This document shows, in pieces, positions 43,512-52,351 of a stretch of 64,000 nucleotides of DNA. The notes beneath the pieces are model-generated. The model was not told the origin of the DNA, did not search any database, and was given only the letters and a program-made list of their open reading frames with translations. The stretch comes from Bacteriovoracaceae bacterium (lineage in GTDB: Bacteria; Bdellovibrionota; Bacteriovoracia; Bacteriovoracales; Bacteriovoracaceae), in the NCBI GenBank assembly GCA_018675575.1, contig JABGXW010000099.1:1-64000 (forward strand), in the 5' to 3' direction. Positions within the stretch are counted from its first letter, which is position 1. Each line of letters starts with the position of its first letter. The position numbers and the translations under genes were made by a program.

Positions 43512-44654
43512 TTAGAACCAATAATGAACACCAACTCGGGCCATTGCAGTATTAAGTGTTAGTACACCTGCTTTTGCAGCACCAGTCCCTGCGCCAATAG
43601 ATCCATCAACTTTTAATTTACCAAAGCTTAAAGTTGCTCCAGCATTTACAGCAGTAGTATCAGCATTTGTTAATTTAGTAGTTGTCGCAGTAACAGTTTC
43701 TGTAGAATTTATAAGAACAGATTGTGATGCTGAACCTCTAAGTGTTAGCCAAGAATTAGCTTCTGTTTCAAAAGTTAATGTAACAGGAAGGTTGGTGTTC
43801 TTTACCTCTGTTGCAGTACCCGTTGCAGGAGTATCTTTTCCATTCACGGAAGAATAAGCCACGGCTGCTGTAATTCTAGCAGTTGAAGAAACTTCGTGAG
43901 TTTTAGCAAGACCTACAACTAGCTCCGTTCTTTCTGTTTTAATTTCCGCAACGCCCGTTCCGTTAGTAAATTTAACTGTATCTTTGTCGTATTCAGCAAA
44001 CAATTGAAGATCACCTAAACCGTAACCAAAGTTTACTTCCATACCTGTATTATCAAACTTAGTACCTGCTGTTGCGCCATCTTCTTTAGACTCATCAGAA
44101 AGTCCAAGATTAACAGATGCTGTAAGATCTCCCATAATCATACCAAGACCAAGTCCTAAAGCAGATTGCTCTCTTTTAAGGGCAGCACCACCGGGCTCAT
44201 TTGAGTTAGATGCATAATGAACATTAGCTCCCCATTGAACTCCCATATCTCCACCAAAAAATAGATCTAAAGCATTATCATGAGCAACTAAGGCTGCAGC
44301 ACCATAAGCTCCTGTTCCACCAAAGCCAGCACCACCAGCTCTCATTGTATTTTGAGCATTAGCCTCGTTCCCCATATAAAGACCATAAGCAAATGATCCC
44401 ATTTCTCTGAAGAATCCACCTTCAGCATGTGGAGCAGTTAATGTTTCTGCTGTAGCAGCTGCAGTACCCCATTCAGTTACCACATAATTTTTGAAATTGT
44501 TGACATGAGCAGCATTCCTAAAAATGCTTCTTGTGTCCTGAATGTAGTGTGATCCACCATTGTCTTGACCAAGAGCCTCTAATCTAGCTTTTGTAGCGAA
44601 AGCGCTTGTTGATAATACCGCTAAACCAGCAGCAATGACGATTTGTTTTTTCAT
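43512..44654 (-). CDS. Outer-membrane porin-like beta-barrel protein (first of a tandem pair)
   Basis: This 380-residue protein has a signal peptide (1-20, cut after AFA), a Gly/Ala/Thr-rich body with alternating beta-strand pattern and a C-terminal VHYWF ending in Phe, expected of an outer-membrane barrel. It is related to the downstream gene along most of its length. The frame begins at a TTG one codon upstream, but AAGGAG eight bases before the ATG at 44654 marks the start. A good promoter lies about 80 bases upstream. High expression is suggested by the strong promoter and ribosome binding site. Transported solute is unknown. Confidence 0.82.
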   Translation of the reverse strand: MKKQIVIAAGLAVLSTSAFATKARLEALGQDNGGSHYIQDTRSIFRNAAHVNNFKNYVVTEWGTAAATAETLTAPHAEGGFFREMGSFAYGLYMGNEANAQNTMRAGGAGFGGTGAYGAAALVAHDNALDLFFGGDMGVQWGANVHYASNSNEPGGAALKREQSALGLGLGMIMGDLTASVNLGLSDESKEDGATAGTKFDNTGMEVNFGYGLGDLQLFAEYDKDTVKFTNGTGVAEIKTERTELVVGLAKTHEVSSTARITAAVAYSSVNGKDTPATGTATEVKNTNLPVTLTFETEANSWLTLRGSASQSVLINSTETVTATTTKLTNADTTAVNAGATLSFGKLKVDGSIGAGTGAAKAGVLTLNTAMARVGVHYWF

Positions 44655-44732
44655 CAATCTTCTCCTTGAAGTTTTTATTAAACGATTACGTTCACTTTTT
44701 GTAATCTAAGTTAACAATTATAAAACTTTTTT

Positions 44733-44760
44733 ATTATAGTATCTTAATTCTCAGTGTCAG
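44733..44760 (-). promoter_or_regulatory. Sigma-70-type promoter of the porin genes
   Basis: On the minus strand CTGACA (complement of 44755-44760) lies 16 bases before a perfect TATAAT (complement of 44733-44738). The transcription start would lie about 70 bases before the first porin ATG. CACTGA occurs twice around the -35 on the same strand, which may hint at an operator, though this is weak. Confidence 0.6.
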
Positions 44761-44812
44761 TGACTACTTTTGTCAACACTTTAAAAGAGAAGATACATCG
44801 CCTAATAAAAAT

Positions 44813-45982
44813 CTAAGATAGAAAATTTTTTATTTGAACTAAAGATGCGACACCACGAGCGAGATAAAAAAGATCTTTCGACGAATATTCGAAACTATCA
44901 GAAGGAAGGTCAAAAGACTCTAAAGGTGCACTAGCACCCACGAAGATTAAGTTTCCAAATTCTTTTTTTATCTTAGCAAAGTCTTTATCGTCAAAATTTA
45001 GACACATGCTCGACTCTGTAAGTGTGATTGATTCTGTGTAAGAAATTGTTTTAAAGTTTTTAAATATTTTTTCTAATTGCCGTTTTAAAAGACGAATCTT
45101 TTTAGAAATCCCCTCTTCATTAGTGTGATCTATGTCTAAAAAACTTAAAAATCGTGCCACTTGAGTCATTCTTCCATTTATTTCTCTCATAGGGGCAAAC
45201 TCCCCCATAAAATGTCCCCATTCATGGGTATAACTTAAAGGTAGAAACATAGTTTCTTTATTTTTTGTAAGCTCTTTTTCAAATTCAAAAGTGATATATA
45301 AGGATGCAGGGGTTTTAGACTGCTCACATAGCTCAATAAACTCATCAGATAACTCTTTTTTATCAGTGTAGAGATTTAAAAAAGATTGAGTTGAGGTGCC
45401 CATATAAAGCTTCTCACATGATAAATGTACACCACTAGTTGATTTGATTTCAAAGTTTTTAGGATCAATTAAATCTTCGGGTGATAATGTTACTATTTCT
45501 TTTGGAATATAATTAAATTGATTTTCATGAAGTTTTTTATCTAAATCCTGATCTTTTAAAAAAGGAAAAATATCTTCTTCATTAAAGTCAGCTTTCTCTT
45601 CAATAAAGGATTCTTCGCCCCATAAGAGCTTTTCAGGTTTAGCTCTTCCACCAAACTCTTTAAAAATTCCTTCTTTAAAAAATACAGGATTTTTAGTTTC
45701 CTCTTTAAACTCTACGTCTGGGTATATTTTTTGGATATACTGCTTGCATGCCTTGGCCCTTAAAAGACTTGGTCCTTCAAATTTTAACGATTCTCTAGTG
45801 ACTTTTTGTCGTGAAAAAAGTGCAACTTGATCTGAACCAAACTTTTCTAAAAGATAAAGATAGAGGTCAACTGAGTAAAGGTCGTTACCAAAAACGATAT
45901 GCCTTTTATAAATTTTTTGAATATTTTCTTTTGTTTCTTTTTTTAATGAAAAAAATCTTCCTAAACCCTGATTAGAAGTCAT
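44813..45982 (-). CDS. Protein of unknown function upstream of the porin genes
   Basis: This 389-residue protein has no signal peptide or membrane segment. The N-terminal segment RHIVFGNDLYSVDLYLYLLE followed by VALFSRQKV has the feel of a nucleotide-binding start, as in FAD-dependent oxidoreductases, but lacks the GxGxxG loop; a degenerate amine-oxidase-like fold is one possibility. GPSLLRAKACKQYIQKIYP (about 74-92) is the most unusual conserved-looking stretch. The C-terminus is hydrophobic (DLFYLARGVASLVQIKNFL). GGGG lies six bases before the ATG. The porin promoter lies just downstream, so it is not co-transcribed with the porins. Confidence 0.65.
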   Translation of the reverse strand: MTSNQGLGRFFSLKKETKENIQKIYKRHIVFGNDLYSVDLYLYLLEKFGSDQVALFSRQKVTRESLKFEGPSLLRAKACKQYIQKIYPDVEFKEETKNPVFFKEGIFKEFGGRAKPEKLLWGEESFIEEKADFNEEDIFPFLKDQDLDKKLHENQFNYIPKEIVTLSPEDLIDPKNFEIKSTSGVHLSCEKLYMGTSTQSFLNLYTDKKELSDEFIELCEQSKTPASLYITFEFEKELTKNKETMFLPLSYTHEWGHFMGEFAPMREINGRMTQVARFLSFLDIDHTNEEGISKKIRLLKRQLEKIFKNFKTISYTESITLTESSMCLNFDDKDFAKIKKEFGNLIFVGASAPLESFDLPSDSFEYSSKDLFYLARGVASLVQIKNFLS

Positions 45983-46105
45983 TTGTGCCCCGAGTAATTA
46001 TTGACGAATTTCGTCGCTATATGTGTTAGTCTACAAGGCCTTGTGTGGTTTGTTAAGAAAGAAATTTTGAAAAATAAGGTGTTAAGTGATTGTAACGACT
46101 AATAG

Positions 46106-47659
46106 CTATTTAACTACTAGTCGATCACCAGCGCGGATTTGTCTTCTTTTAATAATTCTCATATTAGAAGCAATAATCGTGTAAAGGGATGTTCCAGACT
46201 TTCTCGACACAGACCATAAAGAATCACCTTTTTTAACTGTGTAATAAATAGATGGAGTAGTTATACGTCTCCCTTTTCTTTTGGCCGTTCGAATAAGTCT
46301 TTTGTATTTTCTTCGTCTAATAACTGATCTTCGTGGCTTTTCGTATAGGTCTGCATACATATATGCTTTTTTACTTTGACCCACTTTAAAAGGTAAATAA
46401 ATCGTAGAGTTCTTTCTAAGTCTCGAAGATTTACCCATACGGTTTAAACCTGCTAAAACATTTTTATCTTTGATTTTAAATTTTCTAGAAACATCGGCCA
46501 GTGAAGTCCTTGAACCGCGAACACGGTACTCTTGAAAATCTTTTGCTAGATAATTACGATCGAAACAACATTTTCTCCAAGCCTTTGCTTTGCCAACGGG
46601 AATACGAAGCTTGTATGTTTCAATGTTTGGAGGTGTGAACCATCGTAAGATTTCTGGATTTAGTCTTTGAATTTCCATGAAATCAACATTTAAAACTTCA
46701 GCAACTTTAAAAAGGTCAGTCATTGGATTGAGATCAATTTCTTCAAAATCTAAAGGCTCATGAAAATCAATGTCTTCAAATCCAAATGATTTTAAATTTT
46801 TTCCAATAATGGCGAGGGCCATAATTTTAGGAACATAGTTCTTAGTTTCAGACTTAAGATATCTTCCCTTTCGTAGGTCCCAAAAGTTCTCTGTTCTATA
46901 TCTTCTGATGGCCCGTCCAACTTTTCCCTCTCCAGCATTATAAGCAGCTGCTGCGAGTTCCCATGATCCAAAATCACCGTAAAGTTTTCTTAGGTATTTT
47001 GCTGCAGCAATAGTTGCTTTAATGGGATCCCGTCTTTCATCACGATACCAATCAATGTTAAGTCCATACCTCTTACCTGTATAAGGCATAAACTGCCATG
47101 GACCAACTGCTTTCGCCCAAGACTTAGCTCCAGTTTGAAACCCACTTTCGGCCATTGCCAAAAAGATAAGATCTCTTGGCATGTCATAGTTAGATAAAAT
47201 CTTTCCTAAAATAGGAGCGTACACTCCCGCTCTAGCTGAGTATCTTTCAAAGAATCCTCTACCTCTTTTAAGAAAGTAATTAATCCACTTCTTTACAGCT
47301 TTATTGTAAACAACAGGAATATCAAAATAATAATTTTCTAATTTTAAATGTTCGGCACCGTAGAGAAAAAATGTCTTTGTCCCATGTCCAGCAGGAGTTT
47401 CAATTTTTGCAGAACCCATGATTCGATGATCATCTTTTAATTCTGTAGCTAATTTTGCAGCCTGCTTAGATAAGACAATATTATCAGACTTAAGTGTTTC
47501 TTCAGAAGTCTTTTCAACCGACTTAGAAGCGGTATTAGATGCCATTTTGGGGGATTCAATTTGTTTCACGAGACGTGCACATGAAGCTATTCCCAAAAGG
47601 GATGAGATACAAACAATATTAAGTATCTGTCTGCTTGCTATGTTAAATATTCTTGTCAT
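46106..47659 (-). CDS. MltD-like membrane-bound lytic murein transglycosylase with LysM
   Basis: This 517-residue enzyme cleaves peptidoglycan glycan strands. The N-terminus is a lipoprotein signal (LGIASC, Cys about 27). The SLT catalytic domain (about 150-290) has the catalytic Glu in LAMAESGFQTGAKS, then AVGPWQFMPYTGKRYGL, and AAAAYNAGEGKVGRAI. The C-terminal end carries a LysM domain (about 470-516, YTVKKGDSLWSVSRKSG) for murein binding; residues 400-445 are another possible, weaker repeat, and a basic stretch (RRRKYKRLIRTAKRKGRR) lies between them. The layout matches MltD. AAGGG precedes the ATG. Confidence 0.92.
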   Translation of the reverse strand: MTRIFNIASRQILNIVCISSLLGIASCARLVKQIESPKMASNTASKSVEKTSEETLKSDNIVLSKQAAKLATELKDDHRIMGSAKIETPAGHGTKTFFLYGAEHLKLENYYFDIPVVYNKAVKKWINYFLKRGRGFFERYSARAGVYAPILGKILSNYDMPRDLIFLAMAESGFQTGAKSWAKAVGPWQFMPYTGKRYGLNIDWYRDERRDPIKATIAAAKYLRKLYGDFGSWELAAAAYNAGEGKVGRAIRRYRTENFWDLRKGRYLKSETKNYVPKIMALAIIGKNLKSFGFEDIDFHEPLDFEEIDLNPMTDLFKVAEVLNVDFMEIQRLNPEILRWFTPPNIETYKLRIPVGKAKAWRKCCFDRNYLAKDFQEYRVRGSRTSLADVSRKFKIKDKNVLAGLNRMGKSSRLRKNSTIYLPFKVGQSKKAYMYADLYEKPRRSVIRRRKYKRLIRTAKRKGRRITTPSIYYTVKKGDSLWSVSRKSGTSLYTIIASNMRIIKRRQIRAGDRLVVK

Positions 47660-47782
47660 TCTGGCCCTTACGTAATTTATATTATCCTTATATTACATTA
47701 TACAGGATCTTTATTCTATTTTCTCAAATCGGACACTTAAGTCAAACCCTAAACTCAATTTTCGTCATATTAATGACTTATA

Positions 47783-49030
47783 CTATACCTTTTCTTTGTT
47801 TAAAAAGGAGTCCACAAAAATAGTGCCCACACAATCTCCAAAGACGTTTACAGTGGTTCTAAACATGTCAAGAATACGATCAACTGCTAGAATCAGTCCG
47901 ATTCCGTCAAGAGGTAGGCCCACAGCATTTAAGACAATACTCATGGTAATCAGTCCTGCACCAGGTATGGCAGCAGCTCCAATTGCCGCTAATGAAGCGG
48001 TCATGAAGATGATAATTTGTTGAGTAAGTGTCAAATGAATATTATAGGCCTGTGCAATAAAGATCGCGGCAACAGATTCATAAAGAGCTGTACCATCCAT
48101 ATTGATTGTAGCACCTAGTGGCAAAACAAATTTGGCCGTTTCTTTTTTTACTCCCAGTTCTTCTTCCACACAGGTCATTGTTATTGGTAATGTTGCTGCT
48201 GATGAGGAAGTTGAAAAGGCGGTTAACAAAGGCGCTGCCAACCCTTTCAATATAAAGATTGGAGATTTTTTGAGTCTCGTTGTCCCAACAAATAATAAGA
48301 AAACAGCGTGACAGGTCAATCCTAGAATAACAGTCAACATGTACTTTGCTAATACAAGAATTGCAGAAAAACCAGATTGGGCCAGAACACCAACCATCAG
48401 TACGAAAATACCAATAGGTGCAAATTTCATGATGGCATGAGTAAGAGCTAACATCATTTCTTCAAGAGCGCCCATAACCTTAATAACTGGTTCAGACTTT
48501 TTTGGATTATAGAGAGCAACTATGCCCATCATAATTGCAAAAACAATAATCTGAAGTACTTTCGAGTTGGCCATGGCCCCTGCTGGGTTTGAAGGAACAG
48601 CATCAACTAAAACACCAACAACAGTTTGAAAAAGTCCGCCTTGATCAGAGACTCTTTGGGCCATATTTCCTGATAAATTATTCAGGCCCTCTGCACCCAA
48701 ATCAGCTCCCACTCCAGGATTAATTAAATTAACAAAGATTAAACCGAAGAACACAGCAATAGCTGTGGTTACAAAATAATAGCCAACTGCTTTACGGCCC
48801 ATCGAGCCCAAGGCCTCAGGAGTTCCGAGGTTGATCATCGACATAAAAATAGAAGCAAAAACGAGAGGAACAATTATCATCTTTAATAATTTAATAAAAA
48901 CAGTTCCTAATGGTTTGATATACCCGACTAAATCACCATTATTAGTATAGAACAGAATAAGGCCAATAATTAAGCCTAAAACCATTGAAATCAGGATGCG
49001 TTGAGCATCTTTTTTATTCGAGTCATGCAT
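47783..49030 (-). CDS. Dicarboxylate/amino acid:cation symporter (DAACS family)
   Basis: This 415-residue inner-membrane transporter belongs to the GltP/DctA family that takes up glutamate, aspartate or C4-dicarboxylates with protons or sodium. It shows the family helices and the signatures AFSTSSSAATLPIT (re-entrant loop 1, about 275-288), GATINMDGTALYE (about 303-315) and IPGAGLITMSI in the second hairpin, with DRILDMFRTTVNVFGD near the C-terminus. The NMDGT motif supports sodium-coupled glutamate/aspartate-like binding. AAGGGG lies eight bases before the ATG. Confidence 0.95.
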   Translation of the reverse strand: MHDSNKKDAQRILISMVLGLIIGLILFYTNNGDLVGYIKPLGTVFIKLLKMIIVPLVFASIFMSMINLGTPEALGSMGRKAVGYYFVTTAIAVFFGLIFVNLINPGVGADLGAEGLNNLSGNMAQRVSDQGGLFQTVVGVLVDAVPSNPAGAMANSKVLQIIVFAIMMGIVALYNPKKSEPVIKVMGALEEMMLALTHAIMKFAPIGIFVLMVGVLAQSGFSAILVLAKYMLTVILGLTCHAVFLLFVGTTRLKKSPIFILKGLAAPLLTAFSTSSSAATLPITMTCVEEELGVKKETAKFVLPLGATINMDGTALYESVAAIFIAQAYNIHLTLTQQIIIFMTASLAAIGAAAIPGAGLITMSIVLNAVGLPLDGIGLILAVDRILDMFRTTVNVFGDCVGTIFVDSFLNKEKV

Positions 49031-49196
49031 ATATTTCCCCTTTGGAAATGAAGATTTAAAAATTTACTAAAATATATTGATGGATCATGCTGTTAATTTT
49101 TTGCAACAGTATTAATCATCACGCTTATCATCGCAGAGTTTTAAAACTGGATGATTGAACCTATTGGTTATTACTAAAAACCCTACTGAGCTTATA

Positions 49197-49763
49197 GTGA
49201 ATAAAACAAGGCTTCATAAAATAATAATTCATAGTATCGTAGCAATCCTCTTTCTTGTAAACAACTCACATGGGAAAGTTGAAGCTCCAAATTATAATTT
49301 TAGTTTAGACGCACTACAATTTTTTGCCCCAAAAGCATCTCTCAAAGCTTTACAGGCAAAATATGGGAAAGGTGAAGTGATTGAAGAAAACTCCGGTATA
49401 AAAATGATCAAGTATTATGTAGCTCATATCAGATACAAATTTCCAGTTTATGTTCAAGTTAAAGATGATCAATTATTAGATTTTTTTGCAAAACTTCCGT
49501 CCTATTTTTTACATGATATTTTTCATCAAAGTCTTATCAATAGATTCGGAAAGCAAGATGGATATTTCAAAAAAGAAGCGAACGCGATTTACCAATGGAA
49601 TAATGAGAAAGGTGTTAAATATATTTATAGTGGAGGCTGTTCTATTACTTGCTTTCCAATCTACTACACAGGAATCATAGCTGTACCTGACTCTGGGCTT
49701 TTAGGTTACAAACCTTTGATAGAAAAATTTATTACAAAAGGAAGTGATGAATTAAGCCTCTGA
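49197..49763 (+). CDS. Small secreted protein of unknown function
   Basis: About 188 residues. The most likely start is GTG at 49197, which gives a signal peptide (positively charged N-terminus, then HSIVAILFLVNNSHG); an in-frame TTG at 49155 would place 14 extra residues before it. Two Cys occur in YSGGCSITCFPIYY (about 148-161), suggesting a disulfide. The mature protein is mixed alpha/beta. No family is recognised. Its end overlaps the convergent lgt gene by 12 bases. Confidence 0.6.
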   Translation: MNKTRLHKIIIHSIVAILFLVNNSHGKVEAPNYNFSLDALQFFAPKASLKALQAKYGKGEVIEENSGIKMIKYYVAHIRYKFPVYVQVKDDQLLDFFAKLPSYFLHDIFHQSLINRFGKQDGYFKKEANAIYQWNNEKGVKYIYSGGCSITCFPIYYTGIIAVPDSGLLGYKPLIEKFITKGSDELSL

Positions 49764-50564
49764 GGTAATATTGACAGGCCATAGTTTTTTATTAGAAATG
49801 TACAATCCAAATAATCCAACCAAAACCATAATAAAGCATAAGATTTGTCCCATTGTAGTTGTACCGCCAAAATAATAACCAAGCTGGGCATCTGCTTCTC
49901 GAAAAAATTCTATAATAAATCTAAAAATTCCATAACCGATTAGGAAAAAGGAAGAGATAAATCCATAGTTCTTAACTCGTGGGTAAATAACCCATAAAAT
50001 GATGGCAAGAATTAATCCCTCACTGATACCCTCATATAATTGAGATGGGTGACGAGGATAAGGACCTCCGCCTTTAAAAATCATTCCTATGGCAGAATCA
50101 GTTGTTCTTCCATAGAGCTCACCATTAATAAAATTCCCCATTCTTCCAAAAAAAAGTGCCCAAGTTCCAGCCAGACAAGAGTTATCTAAAACTTCTGCCC
50201 ATGAGACTTTATTTTTGCGAGCAAATAAGTAACCGCCAACCAAAAGCCCAATTATAGCTCCATGAAAAGAAAGTCCGCCTTTCCAAACAGCAAACAAATC
50301 AGTTAAATGCTGGCCATAATAATCCCAATTATAAATGAAAACATAAAAGATTCTGGCACCGACAAACATACCAATTAGCATATGAGTAATAAGTGAATCT
50401 ATTTTCTCAACACCAGGAGTAAAAAATTTCTTTTTTGATAAGATCTTTAGAATAAATCCTGCAAGTACAAATCCTATTACATACATGAGCCCATACCATC
50501 TGACTTGAAGCGGACCAGCAGAAAAAATAATAGGATCAAAATTTACAATGTAGTGACTAGACAT
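49752..50564 (-). CDS. lgt: Prolipoprotein diacylglyceryl transferase Lgt
   Basis: Lgt attaches diacylglycerol from phosphatidylglycerol to the lipobox Cys of prolipoproteins in the inner membrane, the first step in lipoprotein maturation. The 270-residue protein has seven membrane helices and the signature RMGNFINGELYGRTTD (about 140-155), plus RWYGLMYVIGF with the conserved Arg and Tyr, SFHGAIIGLLVGGY with the key His, and HPSQLYEG. Length is normal. Its substrates in the window include the MltD-like protein and the TPR lipoprotein. No strong ribosome binding site is visible. Confidence 0.96.
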   Translation of the reverse strand: MSSHYIVNFDPIIFSAGPLQVRWYGLMYVIGFVLAGFILKILSKKKFFTPGVEKIDSLITHMLIGMFVGARIFYVFIYNWDYYGQHLTDLFAVWKGGLSFHGAIIGLLVGGYLFARKNKVSWAEVLDNSCLAGTWALFFGRMGNFINGELYGRTTDSAIGMIFKGGGPYPRHPSQLYEGISEGLILAIILWVIYPRVKNYGFISSFFLIGYGIFRFIIEFFREADAQLGYYFGGTTTMGQILCFIMVLVGLFGLYISNKKLWPVNITSEA

Positions 50565-50588
50565 AAGAAAAATAGTGGCATGACAGGA

Positions 50589-51404
50589 TTATAAAGACAA
50601 GTCTGTGCGTGGCTTAAAACTTTCAGAAGGATGGATTAAACCAAATCCTTTTTTAGCGACAAGCTGGATCATTTGTCTCACGCGAATAGGCAGTCCTTGA
50701 TAGTCAAGGTAACTACAATACTGATAGAGAAAGCTTACTAACTCTTCTTTCTTCATTTCAATATTTTTCCCTCTTAAAGTTTCTGAGAGTCGCATAATAC
50801 AAAATTTGTTACTTATTTTCTTGACGCCATCTACTGTTAAAATTTTATCCTTGACGGCATCAATGAAAACGACTTCACCACAAGACTTAGCTTGAGAAAG
50901 TACAACCATGCCTTCATCAACAGGGGCAGCCCAAAAGCCCACAATCCCTAATGTCGAAAGAGACCATGATAAAAATCTATTCATCATTGATCGATAAGCA
51001 ATGAGATTATCTTGTTCACCAAAATTTTCATAGCATCCTAAATTCCATTCATTCACGGTAAAAGAAGTCACCATCATCCCAACACCAAAGTAGCGGTAAA
51101 CTTTATAACCTGTTTTGGGAATGAGACTCTCTAACCCATATTTGTCTGTAGGCCTCATCATTTCTATATGTTTTGAAACTCCGTGGCTTGCAATGGTCAA
51201 ATTGAGTACTCTAACCCCTTCAGGCACCACATCATCTTTAAAGGCCTCTTTTTTTTCTATCTCTGTCAATTCCGTGAATTTCTGTTCCATCATTAATGGA
51301 AGAAGTTGAGGGCCAAACTCGGAAAGGTCCACTCTTATGTAAACTGGAATCTCTAACTCTTTAAAGTATTGGAAATATGTGAATTTTTGATTCTCTTCGG
51401 CCAT
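50589..51404 (-). CDS. Cytoplasmic protein of unknown function divergent from rplU
   Basis: This 271-residue protein has no signal peptide or membrane helix and no family I recognise. It is mixed alpha/beta with a Met-rich middle (KYGLESLIPKTGYKVYR, then VGMMVTSFTVNEWNLGCYEN) and a single conserved-looking GIVGFWAAPVDEGMVV. The open frame reaches 51500, but the ATG at 51404 with GGGA upstream is the best start; residues further upstream are not protein-like. It is transcribed away from the ribosomal-protein genes with a 196-base gap that holds the rplU promoter. Confidence 0.68.
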   Translation of the reverse strand: MAEENQKFTYFQYFKELEIPVYIRVDLSEFGPQLLPLMMEQKFTELTEIEKKEAFKDDVVPEGVRVLNLTIASHGVSKHIEMMRPTDKYGLESLIPKTGYKVYRYFGVGMMVTSFTVNEWNLGCYENFGEQDNLIAYRSMMNRFLSWSLSTLGIVGFWAAPVDEGMVVLSQAKSCGEVVFIDAVKDKILTVDGVKKISNKFCIMRLSETLRGKNIEMKKEELVSFLYQYCSYLDYQGLPIRVRQMIQLVAKKGFGLIHPSESFKPRTDLSL

Positions 51405-51483
51405 ATGTTTCCCATCCCTAGGTATATCTGCATTAATAGCTATTCGGCACGGCGCAAGAAAACCTTGAGATGGCCTTAAACGT

Positions 51484-51512
51484 TTGACATCAGGCCACAA
51501 AATGAATAAAAC
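51484..51512 (+). promoter_or_regulatory. Sigma-70-type promoter of rplU-rpmA
   Basis: TTGACA (51484-51489) is a perfect -35; the -10 candidate TAAAAC (51507-51512) is 17 bases downstream and matches TATAAT at four of six positions. The leader to the rplU ATG would be about 80 bases long, leaving room for regulation. Confidence 0.55.
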
Positions 51513-51600
51513 TCACAGTTCAATAACAAGACGAAAGACAGGGTTTCAAGTCGAAAGCTATTGCTAAGCCCCTGGATTTGTCGAAAAAGCGGAGTTTAAA

Positions 51601-51969
51601 ATGTACGGAATTGTTGAAATCGGTGGACACCAGTACAAAGTTCAACCAGGTGATCTTCTTGATGTCCAGAAACTAAGTGACGAAGCAGGGACAGTATTAA
51701 ACCTTGATAAGGTTTTATTTGTCGGTGGTGGAGATAAGCCTTTATTAGGTGCTCCAACTGTAGCAGGCGCTTCTGTTAAGGCCCATGTCATTAAGCACGA
51801 CAGAAGTAGAAAAGTGATCGTTTATAAAAGAAAACCTGGTGGCTATCAAAGAAAGAAAGGTCATAGACAAAATTATACAGCTTTACTCATTACTGAGTTA
51901 AATGATGGTAGCGGTAAAACTGAAAAGATCGATGCGAAATCAAACGTAGCGAAAAAGTACTTAAAATAA
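51601..51969 (+). CDS. rplU: 50S ribosomal protein L21
   Basis: L21 binds 23S rRNA in the large subunit. The 122-residue protein starts MYGIVEIGGHQYKVQPGD, the universal L21 start, and ends with the KRKPGGYQRKKGHRQNYT basic segment (about 80-97) that contacts rRNA. It is slightly longer than the usual 103 residues because of an Asp/Gly/Lys-rich tail. GGAG precedes the ATG. It is followed by rpmA, 25 bases away, the near-universal bacterial order. Confidence 0.97.
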   Translation: MYGIVEIGGHQYKVQPGDLLDVQKLSDEAGTVLNLDKVLFVGGGDKPLLGAPTVAGASVKAHVIKHDRSRKVIVYKRKPGGYQRKKGHRQNYTALLITELNDGSGKTEKIDAKSNVAKKYLK

Positions 51970-51994
51970 TTGATTAATATTTAGGAGAATAGTC

Positions 51995-52249
51995 ATGGCA
52001 CATAAGAAAGCTGGTGGTTCAACAAATAACGGTAGAGATTCCAACCCAAATATGTATGGAGTTAAAAAATATGGCGGAGAAGCTGTCATCTCAGGAAACA
52101 TTATTGTTCGGCAATGTGGTTCAAAATTTCACCCAGGAAAAGGTGTTAAACAAGGAAAAGATTTTACTCTGTTTGCAACAACTACAGGACATGTCCAATT
52201 TTCTTACTATAACAAAACTAAGAAATTAGTTTCTGTCGTTAACGCTTAA
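51995..52249 (+). CDS. rpmA: 50S ribosomal protein L27
   Basis: L27 reaches the peptidyl-transferase centre through its N-terminal arm. The 84-residue product has [20 protein letters not shown], the typical start with no cleavable extension, and the [15 protein letters not shown] core. AGGAG lies seven bases before the ATG. A strong terminator 40 bases downstream ends the rplU-rpmA transcript, separating it from obg. Confidence 0.97.
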   Translation: MAHKKAGGSTNNGRDSNPNMYGVKKYGGEAVISGNIIVRQCGSKFHPGKGVKQGKDFTLFATTTGHVQFSYYNKTKKLVSVVNA

Positions 52250-52287
52250 TAAGTAAATAAACGAAAGTTTAGAAACATAGATATATC

Positions 52288-52319
52288 AAAGGGGGAATTT
52301 AATAATCCCCCTTTTTTTA
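52288..52319 (+). terminator. Intrinsic terminator after rpmA
   Basis: GGGGGA and TCCCCC form a perfect six-pair GC-rich stem around a nine-base AT loop, followed by a run of seven T. This is the strongest terminator in the window and lies 38 bases after the rpmA stop. Confidence 0.93.
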
Positions 52320-52351
52320 TCCAGACAAGTAACTAATATTTTGGAAATAGA

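Noticed and set aside
49155-49196. TTG start for the small secreted protein
   Set aside because: It would put 14 residues before an otherwise normal signal peptide; GTG at 49197 gives a better N-terminus.
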